Counted from the stretch's first letter, positions 45,276-54,257 are shown. The stretch is 64,000 nucleotides of DNA from DATEDA01 sp963827595 (GCA_963827595.1 CAWHBT010000004.1:124001-188000); one strand, 5' to 3'. Notes: generated from the letters alone by a model not told the origin. Translations and numbers: made by a program.

Positions 45276-46234
45276 GCCGCCGCCTGCCGGGCCGTGTCCG
45301 GCCGCGTGAGGGAACGGAACACGTCGTCGAGCCGCCCCTCCTCGGTTTGCAGCTGCTCGATCGTCCAGCGCGTCGCCGTTGCGTCGGCAACCTGCGCGGC
45401 GAACGCGCCGTCCACCCGCGACTTGTCGGGATAGACGCGAACGATGCAGCGGTTCGCGTCCTCGGCGAGGATCTCGGTACGGCTCACCTGCGGCAGGCGG
45501 CCGAGCGTTTCGGTGACCGTCGCGACGCTCGGCGCCCGCACCGTCATCAGCACCGCGCCGGCGCGCTCGGAGCGCGACTTCAGCTCCTCGGGCGTGCCGT
45601 TCGCGACGACGACCCCGCGGTCGATGATGATCGCGCGCGTGCACGCCGCTTCCACCTCCTCGAGGATGTGGGTGGAGAAGACGATCGCCTTGTGCTCGCC
45701 CATCCGGCGGATCAGCGTCCGCACCTCGTGCTTCTGGTTCGGATCGAGACCGTCGGTCGGCTCGTCCATGATCAGCACTTCGGGGTCGTGGATGAGCGCC
45801 TGCGCGAGGCAGGTGCGGTGGCGAAAGCCCTTCGACAGGGTGTCGATCGTCTGGTGGACGACCGACTCGAGGAAGCACGTGTCGATCGCGCGGTCCACCG
45901 CCTGCTTCCTCGCCGCGCCGTGCAGGCCGCGCAGCTCAGCGGCGAAGCCCAGGAACGCGCCCACCGTCATCTCCGGATACGACGGCGCCGACTCGGGCAG
46001 GTAGCCGATGCGGCGCTTCGCCTCGATCGGCTGCGCGGCGACGTCGAAGCCGCACACCACGGCGCGCCCTGCGGAGGGCGGCAGATAGCCGGTGATCATC
46101 CGCATCGTCGTCGACTTCCCGGCCCCGTTGGGACCGAGAAACCCGAGGACTTCGCCGCGCTCGACCTGGAACGAGATGTGGTCGACCGCCGTCTTCGCGC
46201 CAAACGCCTTGGTCAGATTCTCGACCAAGATCAT
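45272..46234 (-). CDS. ABC transporter ATP-binding protein (GldA-like)
   Basis: 320 residues: Walker A GPNGAGKST, Q-loop region GYLPESAP, signature LSKGFRHRTCLAQAL (a degenerate LSGGQ, usual in this class), Walker B EVLIMDEPTDGLDP and H-loop STHILEE. The last 100 residues are the class's accessory domain. AAGGAGGAGC precedes the ATG. First gene of the four-gene export-type system. Upstream to the HyuB-like gene there are 133 bases with hairpins and no gene. Confidence 0.93.
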   Translation of the reverse strand: MILVENLTKAFGAKTAVDHISFQVERGEVLGFLGPNGAGKSTTMRMITGYLPPSAGRAVVCGFDVAAQPIEAKRRIGYLPESAPSYPEMTVGAFLGFAAELRGLHGAARKQAVDRAIDTCFLESVVHQTIDTLSKGFRHRTCLAQALIHDPEVLIMDEPTDGLDPNQKHEVRTLIRRMGEHKAIVFSTHILEEVEAACTRAIIIDRGVVVANGTPEELKSRSERAGAVLMTVRAPSVATVTETLGRLPQVSRTEILAEDANRCIVRVYPDKSRVDGAFAAQVADATATRWTIEQLQTEEGRLDDVFRSLTRPDTARQAAA

Positions 46235-46261
46235 GTCGCTCCTCCTTGTTCTGGTTTCGAC

Positions 46262-46308
46262 CGCCCCGCGACGTGGGGGCGCCCCGGCCGGGTTTCAACC
46301 CCGACCGG
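46262..46308 (-). terminator. GC-rich hairpins between the HyuB-like gene and the ABC operon
   Basis: Two adjacent inverted repeats (CGCCCC with GGGGGCG; CCGGCCGGGTT with AACCCCGACCGG, the latter with a mismatch and a bulge) lie between the HyuB-like stop and the ATPase start. There is no T-run, so this is a weak terminator candidate for the long upstream operon or a mRNA-stabilising structure. Confidence 0.35.
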
Positions 46309-46367
46309 CACGGCGCCTAGACCATCGCCTCGCCCCGGAAGTTCCCCGGCGCACTCGGCCTTCGGGC

Positions 46368-48155
46368 TCAGGCCGGGTCGGCGCCGGCGGCGCGGGTCGC
46401 CGCCGTCGCCGCGGCGTCGACGCTCCCGTCGGGGGTCAGCACGACCCCGAACCACGCCTCCGCCTGCTCGCGGCTGTAGTAGCCCTTCGCGACATCGCGG
46501 GCCACCAGGTCCGCCGCGCGGCGGAACGGACTCCCGAACCCGCCACCCCCCGGCGTGAACACCTCGATCACATCGCCCGCGGCGATCCGGATGTCCTGGT
46601 CCTTGGAGAGATGGGGCGGGACGTACGCCGTCCCCCCGTGGAAGACCCGAACCCGGTTGAGGCCGCCGTCCTTACCGCCCAGCGCGCCCGGCGGCCCGAC
46701 GCGGCCGTGATCCATCACCATCGAAGCCCGCGCCTCGCCGCGGCGGAGGCGAATCCGGTAGTTGACGCCGAACCCGCCCCGATGCTCGCCCGCGCCGCCG
46801 GAGCCCTCGTGCAGCGAGTACTCCTCGAACAGCACCGGATAATACTGCTCCATGACCTCGATCGGGGTGGTCTTCGAGATGCCGATGGTGGAGCAGCCGT
46901 TCGAGATGCCGTCGCCGTGAACCGAGCCGCCGTAGCCGCCGCCGGAGATCACGTACATCACGTACGAGCGTCGCTTCGCCGGGTCGTGCCCGCCCACCGA
47001 GAGATTCCCGGAGGTTCCCGCCGGGGCGGCGAACACCCGGTCGGGGATGGCCTTCACGAGCGCGCTGAACACCGCTTCCGCGATCCGCTGGCTGACCTCC
47101 GCGGCGCAGCCGGACACCGGACGCGGATACTTCGCGTACAGGAAGGTTCCCTCCGGCTCGAGCACGCGGAGCGGGTCGAACATCCCGGCGTTGATCGGCA
47201 CGTCGGGAAACACGTGCTTGATCGCGAGGTAGATCGACGACTTGGTGGTCGCGATGACGCTGTTCATCGGCCCCCGGCAGGGCGGCGACGAGCCCGACAG
47301 GTCGAACGTCAGCGTCTCCCCCTGCTTCGTGATCCGCAGCGCGATCCGCAGCGGCTCGTCGACGACGCCGTCGGAGTCGACGAACGCCTCGCCGTCGTAG
47401 GCGCCGTCGGGAATGGTCGCGATCTTCGCCTGCATCTGCTGGCGCGCGCGCGCCCGCAACTCGACCACCGCGCGGTCCACCACCTCCGCCCCGTAGCGGT
47501 CGAGGAGCGCCGTCAGCCGCCGCTCCCCGATGGCGAGCGCCGCGCTCTGCGCCTTGATGTCGCCGATGCGCTGATCGGCGATCCGGATGTTCGACAGGAT
47601 GATCGACAGGATCTCCGGGTCGAGCCGTCCGGCCTTGAACAGCTTCACCGGCGGCAATCGCAGGCCTTCCTGCTCGACCTCCGTGGCGTTGGCCGAGAAC
47701 CCGCCGGGCACGACGCCCCCGACGTCCGGCCAGTGGCCGGTGTTCGCGAGCCAGCACCAGGGCTGGCCACGGTAGAAGAACGGCTTGACGAACTTGACGT
47801 CCATCAGGTGCGTGCCGCCGAGATACGGGTCGTTCACGACGAAGACGTCGCCGTCGACGAGCGGGATCTGCTCGGCCGTGACGCGCGCGATGACCGCCTG
47901 GGTCGAGAACTGCATCGTGCCGACGAACACCGGCAGGCCGAGCTCGCCCTGCGCGATGAGCTCCCCCGTGTCGCGGTGGTAGATCCCGTCGGAGCGGTCG
48001 AGCGCCTCCGCGATCACCGGGCTGAACGCCGCGCGCACGAACGCGAGGTCCATCTCGTTGCAGACCTGCTGCAGGCCGTTCTGGATGACCGCGAGCGTGA
48101 CCGGGTCGAGCTCGGTCAGGCCGGGCCGTAGCGCGCGTACGTCTTCAGGATCCAT
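46368..48155 (-). CDS. hydantoinase B/oxoprolinase-family subunit
   Basis: 595 residues from ATG 48155 (MDPEDVRALRPGLTELDPVT); the start lies 40 bases inside the preceding gene. Family motifs: NEMDLAFVRAAFSPVIAEAL, GTMQFSTQAVI, VNDPYLGGTHLMDVKFV, TGHWPDVGGVVPG and CSTIGISKTTPIEVMEQYYP with glycine-rich GGAGEHRGGFG. HyuB-type subunits work with HyuA in ATP-dependent hydrolysis of lactams and cyclic ureas (5-oxoproline, N-methylhydantoin, caprolactam), or carboxylation. Substrate here unknown; the cluster suggests a ring lactam. Confidence 0.9.
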   Translation of the reverse strand: MDPEDVRALRPGLTELDPVTLAVIQNGLQQVCNEMDLAFVRAAFSPVIAEALDRSDGIYHRDTGELIAQGELGLPVFVGTMQFSTQAVIARVTAEQIPLVDGDVFVVNDPYLGGTHLMDVKFVKPFFYRGQPWCWLANTGHWPDVGGVVPGGFSANATEVEQEGLRLPPVKLFKAGRLDPEILSIILSNIRIADQRIGDIKAQSAALAIGERRLTALLDRYGAEVVDRAVVELRARARQQMQAKIATIPDGAYDGEAFVDSDGVVDEPLRIALRITKQGETLTFDLSGSSPPCRGPMNSVIATTKSSIYLAIKHVFPDVPINAGMFDPLRVLEPEGTFLYAKYPRPVSGCAAEVSQRIAEAVFSALVKAIPDRVFAAPAGTSGNLSVGGHDPAKRRSYVMYVISGGGYGGSVHGDGISNGCSTIGISKTTPIEVMEQYYPVLFEEYSLHEGSGGAGEHRGGFGVNYRIRLRRGEARASMVMDHGRVGPPGALGGKDGGLNRVRVFHGGTAYVPPHLSKDQDIRIAAGDVIEVFTPGGGGFGSPFRRAADLVARDVAKGYYSREQAEAWFGVVLTPDGSVDAAATAATRAAGADPA

Positions 48156-48778
48156 TCGCAGTCTGCGGTGAGTTCGTCGATCCGGCGCGACCACGGCGTG
48201 GCGATCGCGTCCCGCCATCCGGGTGACCCCGGTACGCGCCCGTCGGCGAGATCGTAGAGCGCAATATAGCGCGGAGTTCCCGCGCGGGCGCGAAACCGGC
48301 GCGCCGCGAGCACCCCCGCGACTCGCCGGAGCATCGGCACGTGCTCCTCGTCGTACCAGCGGTTGAACTCGGCCTCATGCTCGGCCGGGACGTCGCCGCA
48401 CGCGAGGAAGAGCGCCCGCGAGCCGGCCGGCGGGAGCGCATCGCCGGGATTGATCTGCTCGCAGGCCCAGCGCCGGAACACGATCGCGCGGCCGAGGGAG
48501 CGCTTGGTCCAGGGCGTGGGGCCATCCCGGAAGCGCTTGAGGTACTCCGGCGAGTCGAGGACTTCGGGCCGCTCGAGCTCGTAGGTCGCGAGATAGCGCC
48601 CGATGCGGCGCTCGGGCGCGATCGTCAGATCGGACCGTCCGTCCGCCGTCCAGCGCTGCGCCGAGACGAAGCCGGGGATCGCCAGCCGCTCCGCGAGGTG
48701 CTCGTCGTCGTACCAGGCGTCGAACTCCTCCTCGTGCTCCGGCAGCACCTCCGTCATCGTGAGCAGCAGCCCTTTCAC
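48116..48778 (-). CDS. two-repeat dimeric alpha/beta-barrel (EthD-like) protein, function unknown
   Basis: 220 residues from GTG 48778 with an AAGGAG site. Two copies of an EthD-like unit are visible: LPEHEEEFDAWYDDEHLAER near the start and VPAEHEAEFNRWYDEEHVPM in the second half, each followed by a valine-rich strand and an arginine-rich RF/QRW motif. Proteins of this fold are often small oxygenases, decarboxylases or isomerase-like dimers; the tandem makes a built-in dimer. It is wedged between HyuA- and HyuB-like genes and overlaps the latter by 40 bases, so it probably acts on their substrate or product. Confidence 0.7.
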   Translation of the reverse strand: MKGLLLTMTEVLPEHEEEFDAWYDDEHLAERLAIPGFVSAQRWTADGRSDLTIAPERRIGRYLATYELERPEVLDSPEYLKRFRDGPTPWTKRSLGRAIVFRRWACEQINPGDALPPAGSRALFLACGDVPAEHEAEFNRWYDEEHVPMLRRVAGVLAARRFRARAGTPRYIALYDLADGRVPGSPGWRDAIATPWSRRIDELTADCEWILKTYARYGPA

Positions 48779-48802
48779 CCTTGCCTCTCTCCTTCAGCCC
48801 GC

Positions 48803-50833
48803 TCAGACGGTGATGATCAGGTTGCCGAGGCGATCGCGCTCGACGAGGCAGCCCGGCTCGACGACCGTCGTCGAATCGAGCTGCTCGATCACCGCCGGGC
48901 CTTCGAAGACCGCGGTTGCCGGCAGCCACTCCCGCCGGTAGACCGGGGTCTCGAGCCAGCCTCGTTCGAACCACACCTTGCGCCGCTCGACCTCGGCGTC
49001 GCCGAGCCTCGCCCTCGGCTCACCGCGCGCGAGCGCCTCGAGTGAGATCGGCCGCCGCCGCCCGATCGCGGCGGTGTGCAGGTTGACGAGCATCGGCCGG
49101 ATCTCCTCGAGCTCCACCTGGAACCGCTGCCAGTACGCCTCCGCGAACAGGCGATGGAGGTCCGCGACGGTGACCTCCAGGCCGGGCAGCGCGACGCTCA
49201 GGATGTGGCTCTGCCCTTCGAACTGCATGTCGGCGCGGTGCACGAAGTCGATCCGCTCCACGCTGACCCGTTCGCGGCCGATCGTCGCCCGGCCTTCGGC
49301 GGTCTGCTCGTCGAGGATCCGCCGCACCAGCGCGTCGGCGACCGCGGCGAGCGGCCGGTTCACGGTCCGCAGGAAGTCGTGACGCACGTCGGCGACGGCG
49401 CAGCCGAGCGCATTCGTCAAGCCCGGGCGGGCCGGAATGAGCACCCTCGGAATCGCGAGCTCGCGCGCGAGGGCCACCGCGTGCAGGGGACCGGCGCCGC
49501 CGAAAGCGAACAGCGCGAAGTCGCGCGGGTCGTGCCCGCGCGCGAGGCTCACCATGCGCACCGCCCCCGCCATCCGGTCGTTGGCGATCCGCACGATCGC
49601 CGCCGCCGCCTCGTCGGCGGAGAGCCGCAGCGGCTTGCCGACCTGGGCCTCGAGCAGTCCGCGCAGGCGCTCCATGGGCACCGGGCGGTCGACGGCGAGG
49701 AGCTTGCGCGGATTCAACCGGCCGAGCGCGAGGTTGGCGTCGGTGATCGTCACGCGCTCGCCGCCGCGCCCGTAGCAGATCGGGCCCGGCGCGGCGCCCG
49801 CGCTCTCGGGCCCGACGCGGAGGAGCCCGGCGTCGTCGAGGGACGCGATCGAGCCGCCGCCGGCGCCGATCGTGTGGACGTCGACCATCGGGACGTGGAT
49901 CGGCATGGCGTACTCGAGCTCGAGCTCGGTCGACACCTGCGGCAGGCCGTTCTGGATGAGCGCCACGTCGGTCGAGGTTCCACCCATGTCATAGGTCACG
50001 ACGTTCGGGTAGCCGGAACCCAGCGCCGTGTAGGCCGCCGCAATCACGCCCGATGCGGGGCCGGACATCACGGTATTGACCGCCGCCTCGATCACGATGC
50101 CGGCGGCGATCGTCCCCCCGTTGCCCTGCATGACCAGGAGCTCGGTCGCGAACCCGCGCGTGGCGAGCTCGCGACCGAGGCGATCCAGATAGCGGTGCAG
50201 CACCGGCTGGATCGCGGCGTTCACCGCGGCGGTGACGCCGCGCTCGTACTCGCGATACTCCGAGAGGAGCGTGTGCCCGGTGGTCACGTAGCGATTGGGC
50301 CACACGCGGCGCACGATCTCCGCGGCCCGCCGCTCGTGGTCCGGGTTGACGTAGCTGTGCAGGAAGTGGATGACGACCGATTCCGCGCCGAGCTCGAGCA
50401 GACGTTGCGCCGACCATTCGACCTCGGCCTCGTCGAGCGCCCGTACGACCCCGCCTTCCGCGTCCACGCGCTCCTCGACCTCGAGCCGCAGCTCGCGCTC
50501 GACCAGCGGCCGGAACGCACCGGTCAGACCGTACGGCTTCGGGCGGGTCCGGCGCCCCAGCTCGAGCACGTCGCGGAAGCCGCGCGTGGTGATCAGCCCG
50601 ACCTTCGCGATCTTGCGCTCGAGGAGCGCGTTGGTCGTGGTGGTCGTGCCGTGGACGATCGTGGCGAGCTCGCCGAGCGCCACCCCGGTTTCCGCCAGCG
50701 CGGCCAGCACCCCGAACGCCTGGTTCTCGGGGGTCGTCGGCACTTTGGCGAGACGGACCTCGCCGGTCGCCTCGTCGACGAGGACGAGGTCGGTGAACGT
50801 ACCCCCGACGTCGACGCCTGCGATCCTGGTCAT
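48803..50833 (-). CDS. hydantoinase A/oxoprolinase-family ATPase subunit
   Basis: 676 residues from ATG 50833; a GTG 12 bases upstream is possible. Actin/hexokinase-like ATP site: AGVDVGGTFTDLVLVDEATG, HGTTTTTNALLERK, VTYDMGGTSTDVALI and TIGAGGGSIASLD; FALFAFGGAGPLHAVALA in the second half. Phosphorylates the carbonyl oxygen of a cyclic amide so the HyuB subunit can hydrolyse it, by analogy with 5-oxoprolinase and N-methylhydantoinase. Four bases after livF, so transport and ring opening are tied. Confidence 0.92.
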   Translation of the reverse strand: MTRIAGVDVGGTFTDLVLVDEATGEVRLAKVPTTPENQAFGVLAALAETGVALGELATIVHGTTTTTNALLERKIAKVGLITTRGFRDVLELGRRTRPKPYGLTGAFRPLVERELRLEVEERVDAEGGVVRALDEAEVEWSAQRLLELGAESVVIHFLHSYVNPDHERRAAEIVRRVWPNRYVTTGHTLLSEYREYERGVTAAVNAAIQPVLHRYLDRLGRELATRGFATELLVMQGNGGTIAAGIVIEAAVNTVMSGPASGVIAAAYTALGSGYPNVVTYDMGGTSTDVALIQNGLPQVSTELELEYAMPIHVPMVDVHTIGAGGGSIASLDDAGLLRVGPESAGAAPGPICYGRGGERVTITDANLALGRLNPRKLLAVDRPVPMERLRGLLEAQVGKPLRLSADEAAAAIVRIANDRMAGAVRMVSLARGHDPRDFALFAFGGAGPLHAVALARELAIPRVLIPARPGLTNALGCAVADVRHDFLRTVNRPLAAVADALVRRILDEQTAEGRATIGRERVSVERIDFVHRADMQFEGQSHILSVALPGLEVTVADLHRLFAEAYWQRFQVELEEIRPMLVNLHTAAIGRRRPISLEALARGEPRARLGDAEVERRKVWFERGWLETPVYRREWLPATAVFEGPAVIEQLDSTTVVEPGCLVERDRLGNLIITV

Positions 50834-50849
50834 TGGTCCGGCCACCGGT

Positions 50850-51551
50850 CTAGACCGCGAGATACTGGGCGCGCACGTCCGGCTTCGCCGCCAGCTCGGC
50901 CATCGTGCCCGAGAACCGCATCTGTCCCTTCTCGATGATGTACGCGCGGTCCGACACCTCGGTCGCGAAGTGCAGGTTCTGCTCCGAGAGCAGCACCGAG
51001 AGGCCCTGTTGCTTCAGGGCGCGGATCGCCTGCGCCATCTGGTCGACGATGACCGGCGCGAGGCCTTCGGACGGCTCGTCGAGCAGGACGCACGACGGGT
51101 TGCCCATCAGCGTCCGCGCGATCGTGAGCATCTGCTGCTCGCCGCCGGAGGTCCGCCCGCCCGGCCGGTCGTGCATCACGGCCAGATTGGGAAAGAGGCT
51201 GAACACCTTTTCCGCGGTCCACGCCGGCGCGTTCGGGCGCGGCGGCTGCCGCCCGACCTCGAGATTCTCCAGCACGGTCAGCTCGGTGAAGATGCGTCGG
51301 TCTTCGGGCACGTAGCCGAGCCCCGCCTGGGCGATCTCGTAGGGCTCCAGGCCGTCGATCCGGCGCCCGTCGAACTCGATCTGCCCGCTCGCCGGCCGCA
51401 CCAGCCCGATGATGCTCTTCAGCGTCGTCGACTTCCCGGCGCCGTTGCGGCCGAGCAGCACCACCACCTCGCCGGTCGCGACCTCGAGCGCAACGTCGGC
51501 GAGGATGTGCGCCCGGCCATAGTAGGCGTTCAGGCCGCGGACCGACAACAC
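50850..51551 (-). CDS. livF: ABC transporter ATP-binding protein, LivF type
   Basis: 233 residues from GTG 51551, which shares bases with the livG stop (TAGTG). Walker A GRNGAGKST, Q-loop LGYVPEDRRIFTELTV, signature SGGEQQMLTIARTL, Walker B CVLLDEPSEGLAP. The YVPEDRRIF and LEPYEIAQAGLG segments are typical LivF. One of two ATPases of the importer with LivG. Confidence 0.93.
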   Translation of the reverse strand: MLSVRGLNAYYGRAHILADVALEVATGEVVVLLGRNGAGKSTTLKSIIGLVRPASGQIEFDGRRIDGLEPYEIAQAGLGYVPEDRRIFTELTVLENLEVGRQPPRPNAPAWTAEKVFSLFPNLAVMHDRPGGRTSGGEQQMLTIARTLMGNPSCVLLDEPSEGLAPVIVDQMAQAIRALKQQGLSVLLSEQNLHFATEVSDRAYIIEKGQMRFSGTMAELAAKPDVRAQYLAV

Positions 51552-52303
51552 TATTGGATACTCCGCGAGCCGAGATAGACCTGCTGGACCTGGGGATTGG
51601 CGCGCACCATGGCGGGCTCCCCTTCGGCGATGACCGCGCCGCGGTCGAGCACGATGATCCGGTCGGCGTGCGCGAAGACCACGTCCATGTCGTGCTCGGT
51701 GAAGAGGACCGCGATGCGCCGCTCCCGGACGATCTCGGCGGCGAGCGCCATCAGCCCGATCCGCTCGGTCGGCGCCATGCCCGCCGTCGGCTCGTCCATG
51801 AGCAGCAGCTTCGGGTCGTTCGCGAGGGCGACCGCCAGCTCCACCCGCTTCAGGTCCCCGTACGCCAGCACCGAGCAGGCACGGTCCGCCTGCTCCTGCA
51901 TTCCGACGCGCCCGAGCAGGCGGTCGGCCACGTCGCGATGGAGGTTGGCCGCTGGCCGCCACCACCCCCCGAGCCGGCGGTGGTGCGAGGCGAGCGCCAC
52001 CTGCACGTTCTCGCGGACGGTCATCGATCCGAACGTGGCGGTGATCTGAAACGTCCGCCCGACGCCCAGCCGCCACACGCCCCGCGGCGGCAGGCCCACG
52101 ATCTCGCGCCCTTCGAGGCGGACGCTGCCGGTGTCGGGCGCGAGCTGCCCGTTCAGCATGTTGAAGCACGTCGTCTTCCCGGCGCCGTTCGGGCCGATCA
52201 TGGCGAGCAGCTCCCCGGGGGCGACCCGGAAGCTCACGTCGCGAACCGCTTCGACGCCGCCGAACGACTTCGCCAGACGCGCGACCTCGAGGATCGCCGT
52301 CAT
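51551..52303 (-). CDS. livG: ABC transporter ATP-binding protein, LivG type
   Basis: 250 residues. Walker A GPNGAGKTT, FNMLNGQLAPDTGSVRLEGR, RTFQITATFGSMTVRENVQV (the LivG-typical RTFQ motif), signature LAYGDLKRVELAVAL (a variant of LSGGQ, LSYG-like, common in LivG) and Walker B KLLLMDEPTAGMAP. ATG overlaps the permease stop by four bases. Confidence 0.93.
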   Translation of the reverse strand: MTAILEVARLAKSFGGVEAVRDVSFRVAPGELLAMIGPNGAGKTTCFNMLNGQLAPDTGSVRLEGREIVGLPPRGVWRLGVGRTFQITATFGSMTVRENVQVALASHHRRLGGWWRPAANLHRDVADRLLGRVGMQEQADRACSVLAYGDLKRVELAVALANDPKLLLMDEPTAGMAPTERIGLMALAAEIVRERRIAVLFTEHDMDVVFAHADRIIVLDRGAVIAEGEPAMVRANPQVQQVYLGSRSIQ

Positions 52304-54183
52304 GGGGCGTTCGCCTTAGGGTTGAGCCACGCGCGCAGGCCGCCCACGATCCCCTGCGGGAACACGAGCACGATGACGAGGATCGTGATCCCGAGGAGCG
52401 CCCGCCAGTAGTCCGTGTTGCGGGCGATCGTGTCCTGCAGCCAGGTGAAAACCGCCGCGCCGACTAGCGGCCCGCTCAGCGTCTGCACGCCGCCGAGCAG
52501 CACCATGACGAGCGCGTCGATCGAGCGCGACACGCCCATCGTCGAGTCTGGCGAGATGCTGCCTTTCGAGAACGCGAACAGTCCGCCGGCAAGGCCGGCG
52601 AAGCCGCCGGCGACGATGAAGGCGAGCCACTGCACCCGCCGGACGTCGATCCCGATCGCGTCGGCCCGGAGCGGCGAGTCGCGCGCGGCGCGCAGCGCGT
52701 ACCCGAACGGCGCGAACAGCATGCGCCGCATCGCCCAGATCGCGCCCGCGCACAGCACCAGGGCAAGGCAATAGAAGGCGGTCCGGGACGCAAGCCAGGG
52801 CGCCGGCCAGACTCCGACGATGCCGTTCGAGCCGCCGGTGAAGGCGTCCCATTGGAACACGATTGACCAGGCGATCTGGGCGAACGCGAGCGTCAGCATC
52901 GCCAGGTACACGCCCGACAGCCGCACGCAGAACCACCCGAACACGGCGGCGCCGAGCGCGGCGGCGAAAGGCGCCGCGGACAGTGCGCCTTCCATCGGCC
53001 AGCCTGCGTGCTTCAGGAGGAGCGCGGCGCCGTAGGCGCCGAGGCCCAGGTAGGCGGCGTGGCCGAACGACACCATTCCCCCCGGACCCAGCATGAAGTG
53101 CAGGCTCGCCGCGAACAGCGCGAACACGAAAATGTCGATCGCCAGCACCAGCGTGTAGCCGCTCGTCACCAGCGGCAGCGCGGCGAGCGCAACGAGCCCC
53201 ACGACCGTGGCGGTCCGCGCCGCCCGACCGCCGGGACGCAGCGGCGGCTCGACGTGGCCGGCGGCGGCGCGTTGCGTCGCCCAGGGCTTCCCGAGCAGCC
53301 CCTGCGGCCGCAGCACGAGGACGATCGCCATCACGATGAACTCCGCGACCAGCGTGAGCTTCGAGAACGAGAACGTGGTCCCGGCGAACTCGACCGTGCC
53401 GAGCCCGATGCAGAACGCCTTGATCTCGCCGATGAGGAGCGCGGCAAGGAACGCGCCCGGGATGCTGCCCATGCCGCCGACGACCACCACCACGAACGCG
53501 TCGGAGATCGCCGTGAGGTCGAGGAACAGCTGCGCCGGCTCGCGCGGGACCTGCAGCGCGCCGCCCAGGCCGGCGAGGAGCGCGCCGAGCGCGAACACGC
53601 CGGTGAACAGCCATTTCTGGTTGACGCCGAGGGCGCCGACCATCTCGCGGTCCTCGGTCGCGGCGCGGATGAGCGTCCCCCAGCGCGTCCGGTTGAGGAG
53701 GAGCCAGAGACCGCCGAGGACGATCGGACCGATCGCGATGAGGAAGAGATCGTACTCGGGGAACGGCAGGCCGAGGATCGTGACCGCGCCACTCAGCCCG
53801 GGCGCCCGCGGACCGAGCAGGTCCTCGGCGCCCCACAGCCAGAGGGCGAGATCCTTGATGACGAGCGTCAGCGCGAACGTCGCGAGCAGCTGGAAGAGCT
53901 CCGGCGCCTGGTACACGCGGCGCAGGATCGCAATCTCGATCGCGGCGCCGACGAGTCCGACGACGAGCGCCGCCAGGATCACGCCGGCGAAGAAGCCCGG
54001 CGCACCGCCGCCGAGCCCGGTGACGAAGCTGTACGCGACGTAGATCCCCAGCATGTAGAGCGAACCGTGGGCGAAGTTCACGATCCGGGTCACGCCGAAG
54101 ATCAGCGACAGCCCGACGGCGATGAGGAACAGAGTGGAAGCGCTGGCGAGCCCGTTCAGGAACTGAATAACAACCGAACTCAC
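52300..54183 (-). CDS. fused LivH-LivM branched-chain-amino-acid-type ABC permease
   Basis: 627 residues from GTG 54183. Residues 1-290 are a LivH permease (LNGLASASTLFLIAVGLSLI, VNFAHGSLYMLG, RAATEDREMVGALGVN, GGMGSIPGAF). A short Arg/Pro linker (about 300-330) leads to a LivM permease (LHFMLGPGGMVSFGHAAYLG, LRAARDSPLRADAIGIDVRR, GVSRSIDALVMVLLGG). In most systems these are separate genes, so this one protein supplies the whole membrane channel. Coupled to livG by overlap and preceded by a hairpin after the binding-protein gene. Confidence 0.93.
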   Translation of the reverse strand: MSSVVIQFLNGLASASTLFLIAVGLSLIFGVTRIVNFAHGSLYMLGIYVAYSFVTGLGGGAPGFFAGVILAALVVGLVGAAIEIAILRRVYQAPELFQLLATFALTLVIKDLALWLWGAEDLLGPRAPGLSGAVTILGLPFPEYDLFLIAIGPIVLGGLWLLLNRTRWGTLIRAATEDREMVGALGVNQKWLFTGVFALGALLAGLGGALQVPREPAQLFLDLTAISDAFVVVVVGGMGSIPGAFLAALLIGEIKAFCIGLGTVEFAGTTFSFSKLTLVAEFIVMAIVLVLRPQGLLGKPWATQRAAAGHVEPPLRPGGRAARTATVVGLVALAALPLVTSGYTLVLAIDIFVFALFAASLHFMLGPGGMVSFGHAAYLGLGAYGAALLLKHAGWPMEGALSAAPFAAALGAAVFGWFCVRLSGVYLAMLTLAFAQIAWSIVFQWDAFTGGSNGIVGVWPAPWLASRTAFYCLALVLCAGAIWAMRRMLFAPFGYALRAARDSPLRADAIGIDVRRVQWLAFIVAGGFAGLAGGLFAFSKGSISPDSTMGVSRSIDALVMVLLGGVQTLSGPLVGAAVFTWLQDTIARNTDYWRALLGITILVIVLVFPQGIVGGLRAWLNPKANAP

Positions 54184-54209
54184 GATGAAGTGCTAGCGCA
54201 CGAATTACC

Positions 54210-54230
54210 GGGGGCGCGTACAGCGCCCCC
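54210..54230 (-). repeat. stable hairpin between binding-protein and permease genes
   Basis: GGGGGCGC, five-base loop, GCGCCCCC: an eight-base-pair all-GC stem with no T-run, in the 74-base gap after the substrate-binding protein. Such intercistronic hairpins usually protect the upstream message so the binding protein is made in excess over the permease. Role inferred from position. Confidence 0.55.
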
Positions 54231-54257
54231 GTCGAACCCGTGCGCCAGCACTCTGCT

